Shown: positions 1 to 11,689, counted from the stretch's first letter. The stretch is 64,000 nt of DNA from Alisma plantago-aquatica (GCA_963693085.1 OY856409.1:293484058-293548057), one strand, 5' to 3'. Notes: a model not told the origin generated them from the letters alone. Made by a program: numbers and translations.

Positions 1-808
1 ATATTGGAGGCGGAAGTGTTCGTTATTGATGAAGACGGTTGGGAGTAGAGGCTTCTTCATTTCGACTTCCACCACGACACAAGCGAATTTCCCTCAGTTA
101 CCTAACTCCGTGTTCGAATCCACCCTAATCATCTTCCCCACCAAATATCCGATCATGGAGAGCAACTGGTTCTGATAGAGAAAAACTGAGAGATCTGAGA
201 TACGAAGCCAGACCACGAGTTTGCGCGGGATGGGATCTGAAGGTCGGAAAGAAGGGGACCAAGATTGCACATAAAGGTAATTTCCAAAGACTCTCCAGGG
301 GCCGCCAGTCATGGCTATTAGATAGTCTCCTTGATTTATGAATTGGACTATGTAGTACCCCTGCTCCAGATCTATCACACAGAAGTGTTCCTTGGGTGAC
401 CACAGAGCTTTGATCTTGTTAACCAGGGCTTGGAACCCTAAGTTAATACCGATCGCTTTAACCACGACGGTGTGTTGAAACGGGACTAGATGTGGTTGGA
501 TGGCGTCATGCTTGACGGAGATTGTTGGAAGAGGGCCGCTCATGTCTACTAAGATGTCGTCTGCCTTCAGCATATCTGGAGAGATAGGGTTTATATATGA
601 TAAAGAACCGTAGAGTTTTTCTTTATAGGAGGAATATGCCTCCTTAGTGTTTCTTTCACTCGTCAGCATGGGATTGGTCGGAGCTCCTGGGTGTTCCTGG
701 CTTGCGGATGCACTGGGTTCTGGTGGCCTGTTGTGGTGTGGATGGCCCCTTCGCCACGGCCTCCGTTGCGATCGCCACCACAGCCAAACCCTACCGAAGC
801 CATCCCTG
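1..808 (-). mobile_element. L1-type LINE, 5' part (partial, runs off left edge)
   Basis: The minus strand reads as the beginning of a plant LINE whose ORF1 carries a DUF4283-type domain. The 5' boundary is placed where the flanking Athila-like RNase H frame stops matching (about 808-817), so it is approximate. The reverse transcriptase, 3' end and poly(A) tail would lie left of the window. Because LINE and A1 run in the same direction, the remaining integrase and 3' LTR of A1 are presumably beyond the LINE. Element class is well supported; the exact junction is inferred. Confidence 0.7.
1..808 (-). pseudogene. LINE ORF1 protein, DUF4283 domain, with an in-frame stop
   Basis: LINE ORF1 products bind element RNA in the ribonucleoprotein. 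After a basic, Pro/Ser-rich N-terminus (about 815-660) comes a DUF4283-like region at about 470-150. Typical motifs are seen: an ALVNKIKALW helix, GYYIVQF, the GPWRVFG turn and a PRKLVVWLRISDL segment. A stop codon at about 91-93 interrupts the frame, but the same frame continues with GKFACVVVEVE and PLLPTVFI to base 1, as expected for the conserved segment that follows this domain. A methionine at 825 belongs to the neighbouring A1 sequence and makes a chimeric start. The zinc knuckle is not reached. Confidence 0.7.
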
Positions 809-1651
809 TGGCTAATATTTTCCATCCATGTCTTATCCTTGATTTTAATATCAAACTCCTACAGTAGAAAAATCCATCTTATCAATCTAGGATTGGCATC
901 TTTATTTTGTAGTAGATACTTTATTGATGCACGGTCAGTCCAAACAATAACCCTTTCCCAATCAAATATTGGCAAAAAAATTCAAAAGCAAAAACTGCCA
1001 CCAAAAGCTCTTTTTCAGTTGTTATGTAATTAAGTTGGACATCATTAAGGGTTTTTGATGCATTAAATAATGGTGGTGTTTTATCCTTGTGGTGTCCTAG
1101 AACAGCCTCTATCGCATAGTCCAATGTGTAACACATGAGCTTAAATGGTTGGCTCCAATCTAGAGCCTGTACCACGGGTGTGGAGACCAATTTCTCCTTC
1201 AACACCTTAAAAGCCCTCAAACACCTCTCATTAAAATTAAACTCGGCATCTTTTTCTAGCAATTCAGAAAGAGGCTTTGCAATCTTAAAAAAAATCCTTT
1301 GTGAAACATCAATAAAAATTGGTGTGTCCTCAAAAACTCCTAACTCCCATCACCTATGATTGTGGAGGTATCTTAGAGATGGCTTCAATTTTAACCAACT
1401 CTAATTCCATTCCTCTATTGGACACCTTATATCCCAACAGTATCCCTTCACTCACCATTATGTGACATTTCTTCCAATTCAACACTAGCTAAGTGTCTTC
1501 ACTAGTTTGCAAAACCCTATCAACACTATCAAGGAAATCTTCAAGAGACTCTCTATACACCGAAAAATCATCCATAAAGACCTCGAGACAACGCTCTACC
1601 ATATCTGACAAAATAGCAAGCATACATCTTTGAAAAGTAGTTGGTGCATTG
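809..1651 (-). pseudogene. A1 reverse transcriptase (C-terminal part) and RNase H
   Basis: This part copies element RNA and removes the template. From 1651 downward the frame shows FQRCMLAILSDMVE, then the intact metal-binding FMDDFSVY at about 1590-1565, a thumb segment, and the RNase H start with DWSQPFKLMCYTLDYAIEAV (1175-1115). TTEKELLAV-type sequence (about 1005-980) follows. The second RNase H Asp motif is eroded. The frame then reaches KDKTWMENI at about 840-815, where it meets LINE sequence; in A2 the equivalent residues continue into the integrase zinc region. Several stops show it is dead. Confidence 0.8.
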
Positions 1652-1656
1652 CAAAG
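1652..1656. repeat. Target-site duplication CAAAG, left copy
   Basis: CAAAG precedes TGATAAC at 1657 and is repeated at 3805-3809 directly after CCAATCA. Removing the insert and one copy restores an uninterrupted reverse-transcriptase frame through FGLCNAPTTFQ. Confidence 0.95.
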
Positions 1657-1979
1657 TGATAACACCCAAATTTAGGCATTTATGCTAAGCATTTATTTAT
1701 GGTTTTGTGTCATTATAGCCTTAACATGCCCAAAATAACCCTAGATCCTAATCTTTTAGTAATATATATCTTTTCATAGATAGAGTTGCTCAAATAGCCA
1801 TTTTTGGGACTTGTAGGTACCGAACTCAAAAAGACTTCATTCTACCCCCACAAGCATCGCGTGCACCAGCTTATGAGATGGTGGTCCTACTAGTACCAAA
1901 AGCATCCTCGTCAATCATAAGGTTCATCGACGCGGGCCCATCAACCACTAGTGAGACCCCCCCCCGGGTTGGGTTTGTC

Positions 1980-2440
1980 CGTAAGGAGTAAGGTCGCAAC
2001 TGCTACAAAGGATCGTGACTGTTACATAGAATTTTTGGCCGCTACAACGGTCGCGACCACTAGACCGTCTCGACCACTATGCTTGGCATGGTTGGGCCAA
2101 GGTCAAGGTGTAGCGACCGCTACACTCATTGCAACCACTAATGGGCTTTGGGACTGCTACAACCACAACCACAACAAAGACTGTCATGACTTCTACACTC
2201 GTCGCAATCGCTACAACCACCGAGACTGAAACACCTGGCATAGCCATGCGCAGCCCAGCACAATTGGGCCACAGAGAAGGGCCAACAGTCATCTCGACCA
2301 TGACAACCGTCTCAACTACGATGTCTGTATCGACTGATACAAGCTTTGTGCCCACCACATCCACCTCGACCGTTACATATCCCGACCGCTACACCTATCA
2401 TGTCTGTGTCGAGCCAGGTACAGTCGAGCATAGACAAGTG
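1980..2440. repeat. Degenerate CGACC(G/A)CTAC-like repeats in solo LTR U3
   Basis: Short words such as GCGACCGCTAC, GCAACTGCTAC, GCAATCGCTAC and CGACCACTA recur irregularly over about 460 bp just before the TATA-like box. Copies differ at CpG positions. They may have acted as enhancer repeats; this role is inferred from position only. Confidence 0.6.
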
Positions 2441-2493
2441 TAGTGACGAAAATAGGTGTCACGACCACTCATTACATACACTCCACCTTCACC

Positions 2494-2502
2494 CATAAAT
2501 AC
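2494..2502 (+). promoter_or_regulatory. TATA-like box of solo LTR
   Basis: CATAAATAC sits about 840 bp into the LTR, followed by a CT-rich stretch, as expected for the U3/R boundary of a plant LTR. Supported by sequence and position only. Confidence 0.45.
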
Positions 2503-3804
2503 CCACCCCTCGTTACCTGGAGAGGGGTTCCGAACATTGGAGGTTCTATTTGTGGGAGATTTCAAAGGTCCAAAAAGGCTGGAAAGCTCATCCTACATCC
2601 ATCCCTCCAGTTTGCTTCCATATACTGTCATTTTCCACCACCATTTACCCACTTCTCACCATTCCCATACATCTTCCACCTCCATACACCCACCAAGCTA
2701 CTATTTGGGGAGGAATCAAAGAGAAAGGAGGCCAAGGTGTCCATAAGACCAAGGAGGATGACCCAAAGACAAGATATGGCCATACAAAGGCTAAGGAGCA
2801 AGAGCCACCTCTCCTCTACAAGCTAAATCTCTTCTTATTCTCTTTTCTTCTATTATTCTCCTTAGTCTATGTACAAATTATGTTCTTCCATCTTTTTTTG
2901 GTGCCAACTATGCTTGTCCATGGATAGTTGAGCTCCTTCTTGGCTATGTATCCCATTTTGGGCATATTTATGTACTTTTACCTTAAACAAGAAGTTTTAT
3001 TTTAGATCTAGTACGTTTTCTGTTCTATCTTCTCTTTCTGGTTATGATTTCTAGTTTGGTTGATCTCTTTCTTTGTTGAACTTTGATTTCTACCTATATC
3101 GAGAGATTCATTGTAGAAATAGATAAGAGAAGGTAGTTTGGATCAAAATCTGAAAAGAGGACGGTTCAAGGCGATCTGTGTAGAACTGTAGACCTGGGCA
3201 TGACCGGGCCCAGCCTAGCACAGTAGGGCCCACTACCTAGTTCTGCCCAGATCACATATGTTCCTAGCATCTCAAAATATTCTAAACCTGAGAAGGTATC
3301 TAGAATATTCTAGGGTGTTGATTTGTCATCCTCAGAAGAGGTTTCATATCATTTATGGGTTTTAGTCACGATGTACAAAAGTAAGTGGGATGACCCCACA
3401 AGAATAGATACCACAGTATGTACTATGTTTGGATGTAGGTTACTTGTAGGAGTGTTCGAGGGTTTCCTACGCCCAAGAATAGGTGCATAGACTGCCCCAC
3501 TTGTGGTTACATATCCAGGAACTCCTTCTCTCTGATTAGTAGAATCTGACAGACTCTGCTTTGTTTTCTTTCTTTATTTTGTTTTATTTTGTGATAATCT
3601 GTTATACTAGATCTAGCTGCATACTTTTTTCGACTATCAGATTGTCTTATCTGACTTAAGATCGGGATCTTAGGAGTCCTAAATGTACCCACATCCATGT
3701 GTTCGACCCTATATATCTACTTTGACCCCATAATAAAGTTGTGGGGGTCCTTTAAGGTTTCGGGTTATAAATTTAACGTATGACCCTTCTTTCAGAGCCA
3801 ATCA

Positions 3805-3809
3805 CAAAG
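3805..3809. repeat. Target-site duplication CAAAG, right copy
   Basis: Right copy of the 5-bp duplication flanking the solo LTR; see 1652-1656. Confidence 0.95.
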
Positions 3810-4485
3810 GCCAAAGTGCATCCGACGGTAAGAGAATGTATGCCATAAGGACAAGTGAAAGTATATTTATGTTGGTCATGTTGTTGGATAGAAATTTGAT
3901 TATATGTGGAATACCCTTTGAGAAAATAGAAATGAGAGTGGTCGGCAAGCCATTCAAGGATTTGATAAATAAAGGGAAGTAGAAAATGATCTTTAAGCAT
4001 GTTGACATTCAATCGGTGATAGTCATACACACACGCCACCCGGTCACTAATTTAGTAGATATAAACTCACTTGCTGAATTTGTTGTGACCATTATCCCCC
4101 CTTTCTTAAGAACCATTTGAGTTGGACTAACCCAATTTGAATTACAAATAGAGTATATTATACATGTCGATAGAAGCTTCACTATCTCTTTGTTTACTAT
4201 CTCGGTCATGATTGGATTGAGACATTGTTAAGGTTGTACTATTGATTTGGTTCCTTCTTCAATTTGGATCTTATGTTGGTAGAAGCTAGGGGAGATCCCC
4301 TTCATATCTGCAACAGACCACCCAAATGCTGCCTGGTCGTTCTTCAACACCACAAGCAGTTGTTCCTCCTCATGCATGCTCAATGAGGCTGAAATGATGA
4401 CTGAAATCTTCTCATTTTTTATCAAGAAAATATATTTCAAATGTGGTAGGTGTGGCTTCAACTTCAGTTCTAGAGGACTCTGCAA
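3810..4485 (-). pseudogene. A1 reverse transcriptase, N-terminal part
   Basis: From 4485 the frame carries the pre-RT linker (LELKLKPHLPHLKYIFL), then NSNWVSPTQMVLKKGG at about 4145-4095 and, after frame changes, YDYHRLNVNMLKDHFLLPF (about 4030-3970). The segment F-LKGYSTYNQI matches the 'DGYSGYNQI' region with the catalytic Asp replaced. TFTCPYG follows at about 3865-3845. The polymerase then continues across the solo LTR at 1651. Frameshifts and stops occur at about 4228 and 4010. Confidence 0.75.
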
Positions 4486-5336
4486 TGATGGGATTAATGG
4501 TGGTGGTGGTGGTCCTCAATCTTCAAAGTGCCTGGTGTATAAACATGGAAACACCTTTAGAAATAGAATATACTCCTTCAAAGAATGAAAATGAGTGTAG
4601 TCATCCACCAAATTCATGATGCACGCCTCCAATGGTAGTTTTGGGTATGCTTGGGTGAGAGAAGAATATGGTGCCTCATCAATTGTCATTGGGCATGCCT
4701 CCTCCTTTTCATCATCAGGACACAATATTACCTTCCTCAACAAAACCTCCTTGGTATTCTCCATGATATCCACTACCAAAGTGCCTTTGTGCACTCTTGT
4801 CATTACATAATCCATGTCCAAAAATGGATTCCCTAAAAATAGAGACACCTCTCCTTGTAACTACTGCAACATGTAACATTGTGCCTTAGTCTGACATCTT
4901 TATTTCAAATCAGTCATCTTGAATACCAAGTGTCAGTCTTCCTCTACCCAATTCTAGGATCATGTATGTTATATCTTGGAATGGGTCACCTTAAGAGTAG
5001 TTCATTGCCATGATCATCCTACATCTCTATAACTACCAAGTTTGTTGGAAAAAGAAACTTTTCCACCTTGACTAACACAGCCTCACAGATACCATATGTC
5101 CTAACCACTAAATTTTCTGCTATTTGTATGATCATGTTGCTCTTCATGGACTCTTTCAATTCCAATTTCTTGAATGTGGTCAAGGACATGAGGCTAATGC
5201 TCGCCCTTGAGTCACATAAAGCCTCACCAAACTTGTTCCTGCCGATGTAATATGATATATTGAAACAACATTGATCTTGCCTCTTCTGTGGCAATCTCCT
5301 CTGAATAAGAGCACCGACTTCCTCTTTCAATACCAC
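4486..5336 (-). pseudogene. A1 aspartic protease region
   Basis: The protease releases gag and pol products. The active-site motif reads ALCDSRASISLM at about 5222-5187. Athila-like proteases use a D-L-G-A-S type site here, so S-R in place of L-G suggests an inactive enzyme. The following flap (MIIQIAENLVVRTYGICE) and the second half with FLGNPFLDMDYVMTRVHKGTL (about 4842-4780) are recognisable. The frame is broken between about 5019 and 4848. Confidence 0.7.
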
Positions 5337-7150
5337 TACATCTGAATCAGCTATCCTCCTCTAATTTTTTATGACATCCTTAAAATATTTTTGTCTTAGG
5401 ATGGGATCTGCTCCATTGCATCTATCACGGGAATGTTGACATGAAGCTTTCTAAAAGTATCTAGAAACTTCTAGAATTTTTGGTCGACCTTCTTTACTTT
5501 CAAGCTATTTGGGAATATAACTAGAGTCACCAACTTCTTTATTGAAGTGGAACATATGTTTCTTTCCTGGTCTCCTTTGTCTCTTCATCTTCCTTCTCTA
5601 TGATATGGTGTATGGCTCAAGTGGATTAGTAGTCAACATTGGTCCCACATCACCTACATTGTTGTTTGATTTTTGGATAGTGTTTTTTTCAGTTAACAAC
5701 TTCTTCCAACTACAAAGTAACACTACCTTCACCTACTGGTAATTAGATTTAACATTAGTATTCCCTGGGAACCCTTGTTGTCCTGGCTTCTTCAAGGATG
5801 CTACCTTTTCTTCTATCTAAGAAATATAGTTCTTTATACTACAGATATGTGCTCCTTGATTCTGCAAGTCCCTCTGTGTTTGGCTTATAATTGTCTCATT
5901 ATGACTGACCAGTTTTCCTAGCATGTTTGCTATGTGATCTATCTTGCTTGGGCCCCTATCATGTTGATATTGTTGTTGTGCACCTCCTTATTGTGGCTTG
6001 GCCTTTTACGCCTGAGACATGTCCTGCTGAAAGTTGTTGGGATCCTTCCTCCATGAATACTCATTGTTGCCCATGTAGTTCCATTGCTGCATATACATGC
6101 ATTCTTCTTCTTTGCCTCCAGATGAACTTTCTAATTTTTTATCTAATTTCATTGCCAGGTTGTCCAACCTCTCACTCAGTGTTGTAATGACTCTGGACTC
6201 TCTAACACTTTTGACTATTGTTGGATCTTCTCTTTCCTCTCCCCGTGACTAATTTTTAGCCATGTTCTTCAAAATTTCATGACATCCAGTCGCCTTGTTG
6301 TTGAGGAAAAATCCTAACCCTTCGCTATCCAGTGAGGTTTGTTCTACTTTATGCATCCCATAGTAGAATGTTTTTGCCTGGCTATAGAGGTCAATCCCAT
6401 GGTGAAGAACCTTCCTCAACATGTTTTGGAACCTCTCCCATGCTTCTGAATATGATTCCTATGCATACTACTTAAATTTTTAGAATTTCCCAACTAGCTC
6501 ATTTGTCTTCTAGCAGAAAATAATGTTCGAAGAAGACATCAATCATTTGATCCCAAGTTTTATTGATTCTGGAGGAAGAGTTAGAAGCCACGCTTTAGTG
6601 TTATCTTCTAGTGAGTAAGATAATAACTTTAGATAAATCATTATTGCTGAGATCCTATAAATCTTCAACATGTCACTATTTTCCATAAAATTATTGATGT
6701 GAGACATTGGATCCTCCATATTGTGCCTATGAAAAGCCTATGATTTTACAAGTGTGGCCAACCTTGGATCAAATCTGTCACTTCCCACATTTATCATCTA
6801 CCTTTCTATTGGTCCCAACTGAGCTGTTTGAGGATGCCTTGATCTTCTCCCAGATAGTCTTTTCTTCATCTTCCACATTACCCTCATCCATTTCTGGTTG
6901 TTCTGGTTGTGTCGCCTATGGTCATGGATTTTTAGGTGGTAGGGTTTGGAGAAGTCCTCCCAGAGAACTATTGTACTCTTGTACTATGTGTTGGAGTTCC
7001 TCTACACTAAAACTGGTAGGGGTTGTCTCTCTGTAGTCGGTGGTCCTTGTCTGAACCATACACTAGTAGTTGAAAATAGTAAGATCATTGTGATAAATAG
7101 ATACTAGAGATTGAATGAAGATTTGAATTTCTAGATTAAAAATGATATAA
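5337..7150 (-). pseudogene. A1 gag remnant
   Basis: Gag forms the virus-like particle. In scattered frames the minus strand shows a capsid-type stretch around 6440-6270 with MLRKVLHHGIDLYSQAKTFYYG and LNNKATGCHEIL, typical of Athila-like gag. The C-terminal region (about 6250-5500) has Gln/Asn-rich and coiled-coil-like segments (for example SERLDNLAMKLDKKLESS). No intact zinc knuckle was found. Stops and frameshifts are frequent. The N-terminus toward the primer site (7150-6700) is too eroded to delimit. Confidence 0.65.
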
Positions 7151-7212
7151 AGAAAATTAAATTGTGGCCTAGAGCGGTCGGTCACAACACTTGTAGTGTT
7201 GGATTTATCATT

Positions 7213-7230
7213 TCCCTGACAACGGCACCA
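7213..7230 (-). other. A1 primer-binding site (tRNA-Asp type)
   Basis: The minus strand reads TGGTGCCGTTGTCAGGGA, differing at three positions from the 18-nt complement of the plant tRNA-Asp 3' end (TGGCGCCGTTGCCGGGGA). It lies 6 bp inside the LTR boundary at 7237. Confidence 0.85.
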
Positions 7231-7236
7231 AAAACA

Positions 7237-8795
7237 TGATGTGTGTTTACTACATGTATTGAATACAAGTGCACATATGGAAGTAATATAGGCCAAAAGA
7301 GGCCTAGATATCGAACACGGGGAAATGTGAATCCAAAGACTACTACTAACTATGAATCAATCAGCTAGACCTAATGAAAAAGGTGATGGATTGATTAATT
7401 AACTAATTTTAAGAATTGAAACTAAATTACTGAGTTTGTGATCACAAATGGAATGTATTCCTTAAGAATATAGTTTCACCATGGTTTATACTACAATTAA
7501 CATTATTTATCAACATTCAGTTCTCTGAATCCTGGACCAAGGGACCTGTAGCAAGAATTACCCGCTCTCATAGCATAATTCACTACCTAATCTAATACAA
7601 ACCACACTCTTGTAGTAGGTTTAATTATTAGTTAGGTTCTTTAATGATACATCTGGGCCAAACCCTTCATATTCGTAAGCCTTCTCTCGAAGCGCAGTCT
7701 AGGCTATGTAAATCTATGACTTTTCCAACCCTTAATCCCTCTCTCAAATCAATTAACAGTCTAGGAAATCAAATATGGTGGTCAAGCCCTAGGTAATTTG
7801 TGAAGTAATCGTAGAATTATGTCTAGAAACTAGGGAAACAAAAATATTAACTCATAATTACAGTACATAACCGGGTTAGTCCTGGTTCCTAAGGAAAAAT
7901 GGGATTAGCCCCACATGATTTCAGTTGCAATACAACTAGACAGAGAAGAGAAAAACAAGGAAAACATCAAAGAATCAATGAAAACCCCTGGAGAAGACAG
8001 TCCCATTGACTCCCTCTTATGAAGGGGGTGAATTGTTGTCTCTCGACTGCAAATCTATCCACCGAAACTGCTCGAATCACCCAATTTGTAGCATTCTCCT
8101 CTCCTTTCTCTTTTCACGGCTCTCCTCTGTATCACAACAAACTTTGTCGTGATAATTAGGGTTGACCATAATCCACCCTAATCATAGGATTGACTTAGGG
8201 CATCATTAAGTCATGGTCATTGAATTAATCTCCTTCTTTAATCTCATCTAATCATGACAAGTCAATACCATTGATGGGATGTCGATGGTATTTAGACCTT
8301 CTCAGAATCATGATTCTTTGCATAATGTTGGTACTACCGGCTAAGGTGTTCATAGAATCGAGTTGCTTTTTGACATCTCTTGATGATTTTCCAAGTAGAA
8401 TTTGGTACCACTGAGTTGATGCCAGCAACACCAAGACACTTTAGAAGAGTTACTGTTGATCAAGTTGGTAGTGTCAATTCTTCTATTGGTACCATCGGGT
8501 TTCTTTAACTCATATTTTCTCTTCTCTTCAATTGTCAGTACCACCGATAGCGTTGTCAGTAGCATCGAGCTGATCCATTACTTGTCACTTTTTCTTGAAA
8601 TTTAATAAGAAAGAACATAAGTCCCCTAAATGATGATAAATTAATATGAAACAATAGAAATAACATATATTTGGTGCAAATGTTTGTCACGTGCTAATAT
8701 TGATAAAGCACGCACAAATAATATAAAAATGAACAAATGTGCACAAAGTACATAATAAAATGGCCTATGAAAAGTGACTTATATTCAATACATCA
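7237..8795 (-). repeat. A1 5' LTR (1559 bp)
   Basis: The plus strand begins TGATGTG next to the primer site and the matching CATCA end is at 8795, giving TGATG/CATCA inverted termini. The partner LTR is outside the window, so the 8795 boundary rests on these ends only. About 8270-8575, in the U3 part, a word close to GGTACCACCG(A/G) recurs roughly every 50 bp. No gene is seen. Confidence 0.75.
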
Positions 8796-9447
8796 CACAA
8801 CAACCCAGCCAAGAAGTGTAGTGACAACAAATTCTGGGTACATATCATAGTGTTGCTACCCTCTTTCCCACATGGAACCAAGCATCATGTATTCATAGCC
8901 TAGAGGTGTGTTATCTCCATTACATTCTCACATGCACCATTTTTTGGAGGTGTGGCACACCTGGTGTCATTTCAATATGGTATTTGCTAAATAGTGAGCC
9001 ATACATCAAGAGAAGTGCACTCATCAACCTTTTGCACATCCTGCAATCTTGCAAAAAAAACTTCGAAGTTTTACCAAGGAGGCATAATAACCACCATCTC
9101 GACCTACCTCGGCAAAAACCATATCCCCTTGTCTGTAATCACAATGTAGAAGATATCTTACTTGATTGACATCCAACACTTGATGTTTTCTACAAATTTG
9201 TGGGTGGCAAAGGATCAAGGCATATACCAACGGTTGTTTAAGGATATTTGAACTACTATACAACTACCCATTCATGTCTATTGTACGGAAACAAATCTTG
9301 TCTATGATCACATTCACCTAAATGTACATATCTAGCATTACATGAGTGATCATCCACCTATTGAGGGTGAAGTTCTTGAGCCAACAATTGGGAGATGCAC
9401 TGCCTCCATGGAGACCAATGATGAAGAGACTTGACCTCAACCTTCAC
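8796..9447. other. Unassigned spacer between A1 and X
   Basis: About 650 bp with two short opposing open frames (8906-9169 plus; 9024-9263 minus). Neither shows a motif I recognise and both lack a convincing start context. This could be pre-existing genomic DNA or the eroded end of another repeat. Confidence 0.5.
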
Positions 9448-10576
9448 TATAAGGATCCTGACCTAGCTTAGTACTTGAGTATGCTATCTTTGCTTAATAA
9501 GATGCTTAGAACCTTAATATTATCCTTTGAGATGATTTTTTAACATGTGACAAGGTTATGTTTTCAGTTTGGTCATGTTCTGATGATGTTTGAGCTTTTT
9601 ATGCTTGTTTTGGACCAAGTTACAATTTACACATGTTGAGGAGTTATCTTGCAATTTGTCACATGTTGAGTGTGTCCTTAGTGCTTTAGCATCATGAGAT
9701 AGAGAATGATGTTATGTGGAGCCTTGTTGGACCTTGGTTGATGAGGTAGCATCATGTGGTGATGCTAGGGTTTTCCTTGGTGTTGACCATGTTGAGCTTG
9801 GTTGAGTATTGCGACCTTTGTTTCGACCTTGTTGGTATGACTAGTGTGTGCTTCAACCAACACACCTTCCTTGAGTGGTTTTTTTCTACCTTTATGGTCT
9901 TAAGTTGTCCTTGGTCAAGATGGTTGTTTTCTTTTGAGGTGTTTTGACCATATGTGGTTGATGGTCTTTTGTTGTTGTCGACACATGGTCTCTTGATGTT
10001 TGTTTCAACCTCTAGGGTGGTGGTGACCCAAGTGGTCGATACCACACCTAGGTTTTATCACCATGGGTTGCATGTGGTTACATGTCAGTTTCTTTTGTGT
10101 AAAAGTGTATCTTTGGTGCTTTCTTATGTTCACACCTCACCCCTACCTTACTTCCCTCCTCCTTTGAGTATATAACCCCTTTCTCCTACATGCCAGTGAG
10201 CTGTTTAGCCCTCCTTCTTCTCCCCTCTCTTGTGTTCGTCCTTGGAGCTTTGAGGAGCAACAAGGACAGATATTTGGTGCTTTGTAGGTTGATCAACCAT
10301 GCATGTGGTGCTTTGGAGCTTCGTCACCTTCTTTGTGGTTATTTTTGGTGGTTTCACTCCTTGGTAAGTGGTTCTACCTTCTTGATCCTATTTTCTATTA
10401 AAACCCTACCTTCTTTCTTCTCCTCTCTTGGCCATTAATACCATGTTTTGACATGGTGGCTACCTTGAATATCTTCTCCTCACAAAGGGGTCATAGGCTA
10501 TGTTTTGACATGGTGACACCCGAGTGAGAAGGAGCACTCTTCTTTCTCCTTTCCTCATAATTTGGCCTAGGATTTT
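9448..10576 (+). repeat. X 5' LTR, first piece
   Basis: It starts TATAAGGATCCTGACC, matching TGTAAGGCCCTTGGCC at the 3' LTR start (29408); the usual TG has become TA here. It is colinear with 29408-30545 until T1 interrupts at 10576. Confidence 0.85.
10169..10175 (+). promoter_or_regulatory. TATA box of X 5' LTR
   Basis: TATATAA lies about 720 bp into the LTR. The homologous site in the 3' LTR (30137-30143) reads TATGTAA, so that promoter is weakened. Confidence 0.55.
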
Positions 10577-11533
10577 TGTTACAACCCCAATTTTTGGGAT
10601 CATTTGGCGAGAAATGTAATTTCTCATATTAAAGATAATTGAACAAATAAAGATATGATTTGTTTTGAATAGGTGGATTTCTTTCACAATAGCCTTAATG
10701 GTTGTGTTATGGGCTTTATTGGCTATTGGGCCCAATAATAGGGAAATAACAAAGAAAATTCAATTAGTGAATGAATAATTGAATATTCGAGAAAAGAAAT
10801 ATGTAGAAACCTATAGAAGGCAAATCCAAAGAGGATTTCGAGCCTCTTGAGTTCCTTGGGCTCCAAGGAGTACAAAGTTGCATAAATAAAGCAATAAGAA
10901 AAGAAAAGATTAAGTAAGTATTTCTTTATTAAGAAAGAAATTGGAAATAATGTTAAAATGTGGAAAACAAGTGAAAAGAGATATAATTGAGTTATCCTTT
11001 GTGGAATTTCGTATCCCAAGGATTACTAATGATAAAAGGAATACCAATGAGGAAAATAAAAGAGAAATAAAAATAAATCCTCAAAAAGAGATATGTTAAT
11101 AAGAAATAAACAAGATAATGTGAAATAATGCATATAGATGCATCTAGAAGGATAATACGTATCCTTAAAAAGTAATTTCGAAATCATAGAGTTTCTTGGG
11201 ATTCAAGGAGTCCCAATAAAGAGGAAAGAAAGAGAAACTACTCAAAAGGCAAAATAAGAGGATAATGTGTTGCATTATTAATGAATTATGAGGTATTGTT
11301 AAAAAGAAAGTAATTTTGATTAAAAGAAATAGAATTTCGTGTCAATGGATTAAAAAGCAAGGAAAGAGAGAATAAGTAAGAAGAAATTCGAATTCCTAAT
11401 TATTCAAGAAACAGGATATACCAAAGGGGAGAGAGAGAGAAGAATTGCTTCTCTTTGAAGGAAAACGATTACTATTAGAAGAAGGACTTCGTTTCCCTAA
11501 GGAAAGTCCTCATAGGGCTTCGTTGGCTTCACC

Positions 11534-11540
11534 TATATAA
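11534..11540 (+). promoter_or_regulatory. TATA box of T1 5' LTR
   Basis: TATATAAGG is conserved in all four T-family LTRs (also 19134, and minus-strand copies at 52109-52115 and 59890-59896). A CT-rich leader follows. It is very probably the LTR promoter. Confidence 0.75.
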
Positions 11541-11689
11541 GGGGTGAGACTTGGGGGCAAATCCAGAGAGATCTCACGTCTCCCACCCTCTTCCTTATTT
11601 TCTTCTTACTTCCTTACATTCAAAACCCTAATCAAGGAAATATGGTACAATAAAAGCGCAACGGGGAGCCATGGAGGGTTTGTGATGGA

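Larger units (their letters stand above)
1657..3804 (+). mobile_element. Solo LTR (2148 bp) nested in A1 reverse transcriptase
   Basis: It begins TGATAAC and ends CCAATCA, with matching TGAT/ATCA inverted ends and CAAAG duplications on both sides. No gag-pol or primer site is present, so this is a single LTR left by recombination between two LTRs. A TATA-like CATAAATAC at 2494 and AATAAA at 3732-3737, 67 bp before the end, suggest plus-strand transcription. The part before the TATA (about 1980-2440) is rich in degenerate repeats of a CGACCGCTAC-like word, as in U3 enhancer regions. The family could not be identified. Confidence 0.9.
809..8795 (-). mobile_element. Athila-like Ty3/gypsy element A1 (decayed; 3' end missing)
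   Basis: In minus-strand order this holds a 5' LTR (8795-7237), a tRNA-Asp-type primer site, gag, protease, reverse transcriptase and RNase H, then stops abruptly at the LINE near 808. The FMDDFSVY active site, the 'CDLGAS-like' protease and the Asp primer site place it in the Athila-like lineage. A solo LTR splits the reverse transcriptase. Integrase, polypurine tract and 3' LTR are absent from the window. The frame is broken by many stops. The right target-site copy would be CACAA (8796-8800), but the left copy is not visible. Confidence 0.85.

Noticed and set aside
2443..2927. Overlapping plus-strand frames of 96-127 codons in the solo LTR
   Set aside because: Low-complexity Pro/His/Ser frames downstream of the TATA-like box with no motif; the CT-rich leader explains their openness.
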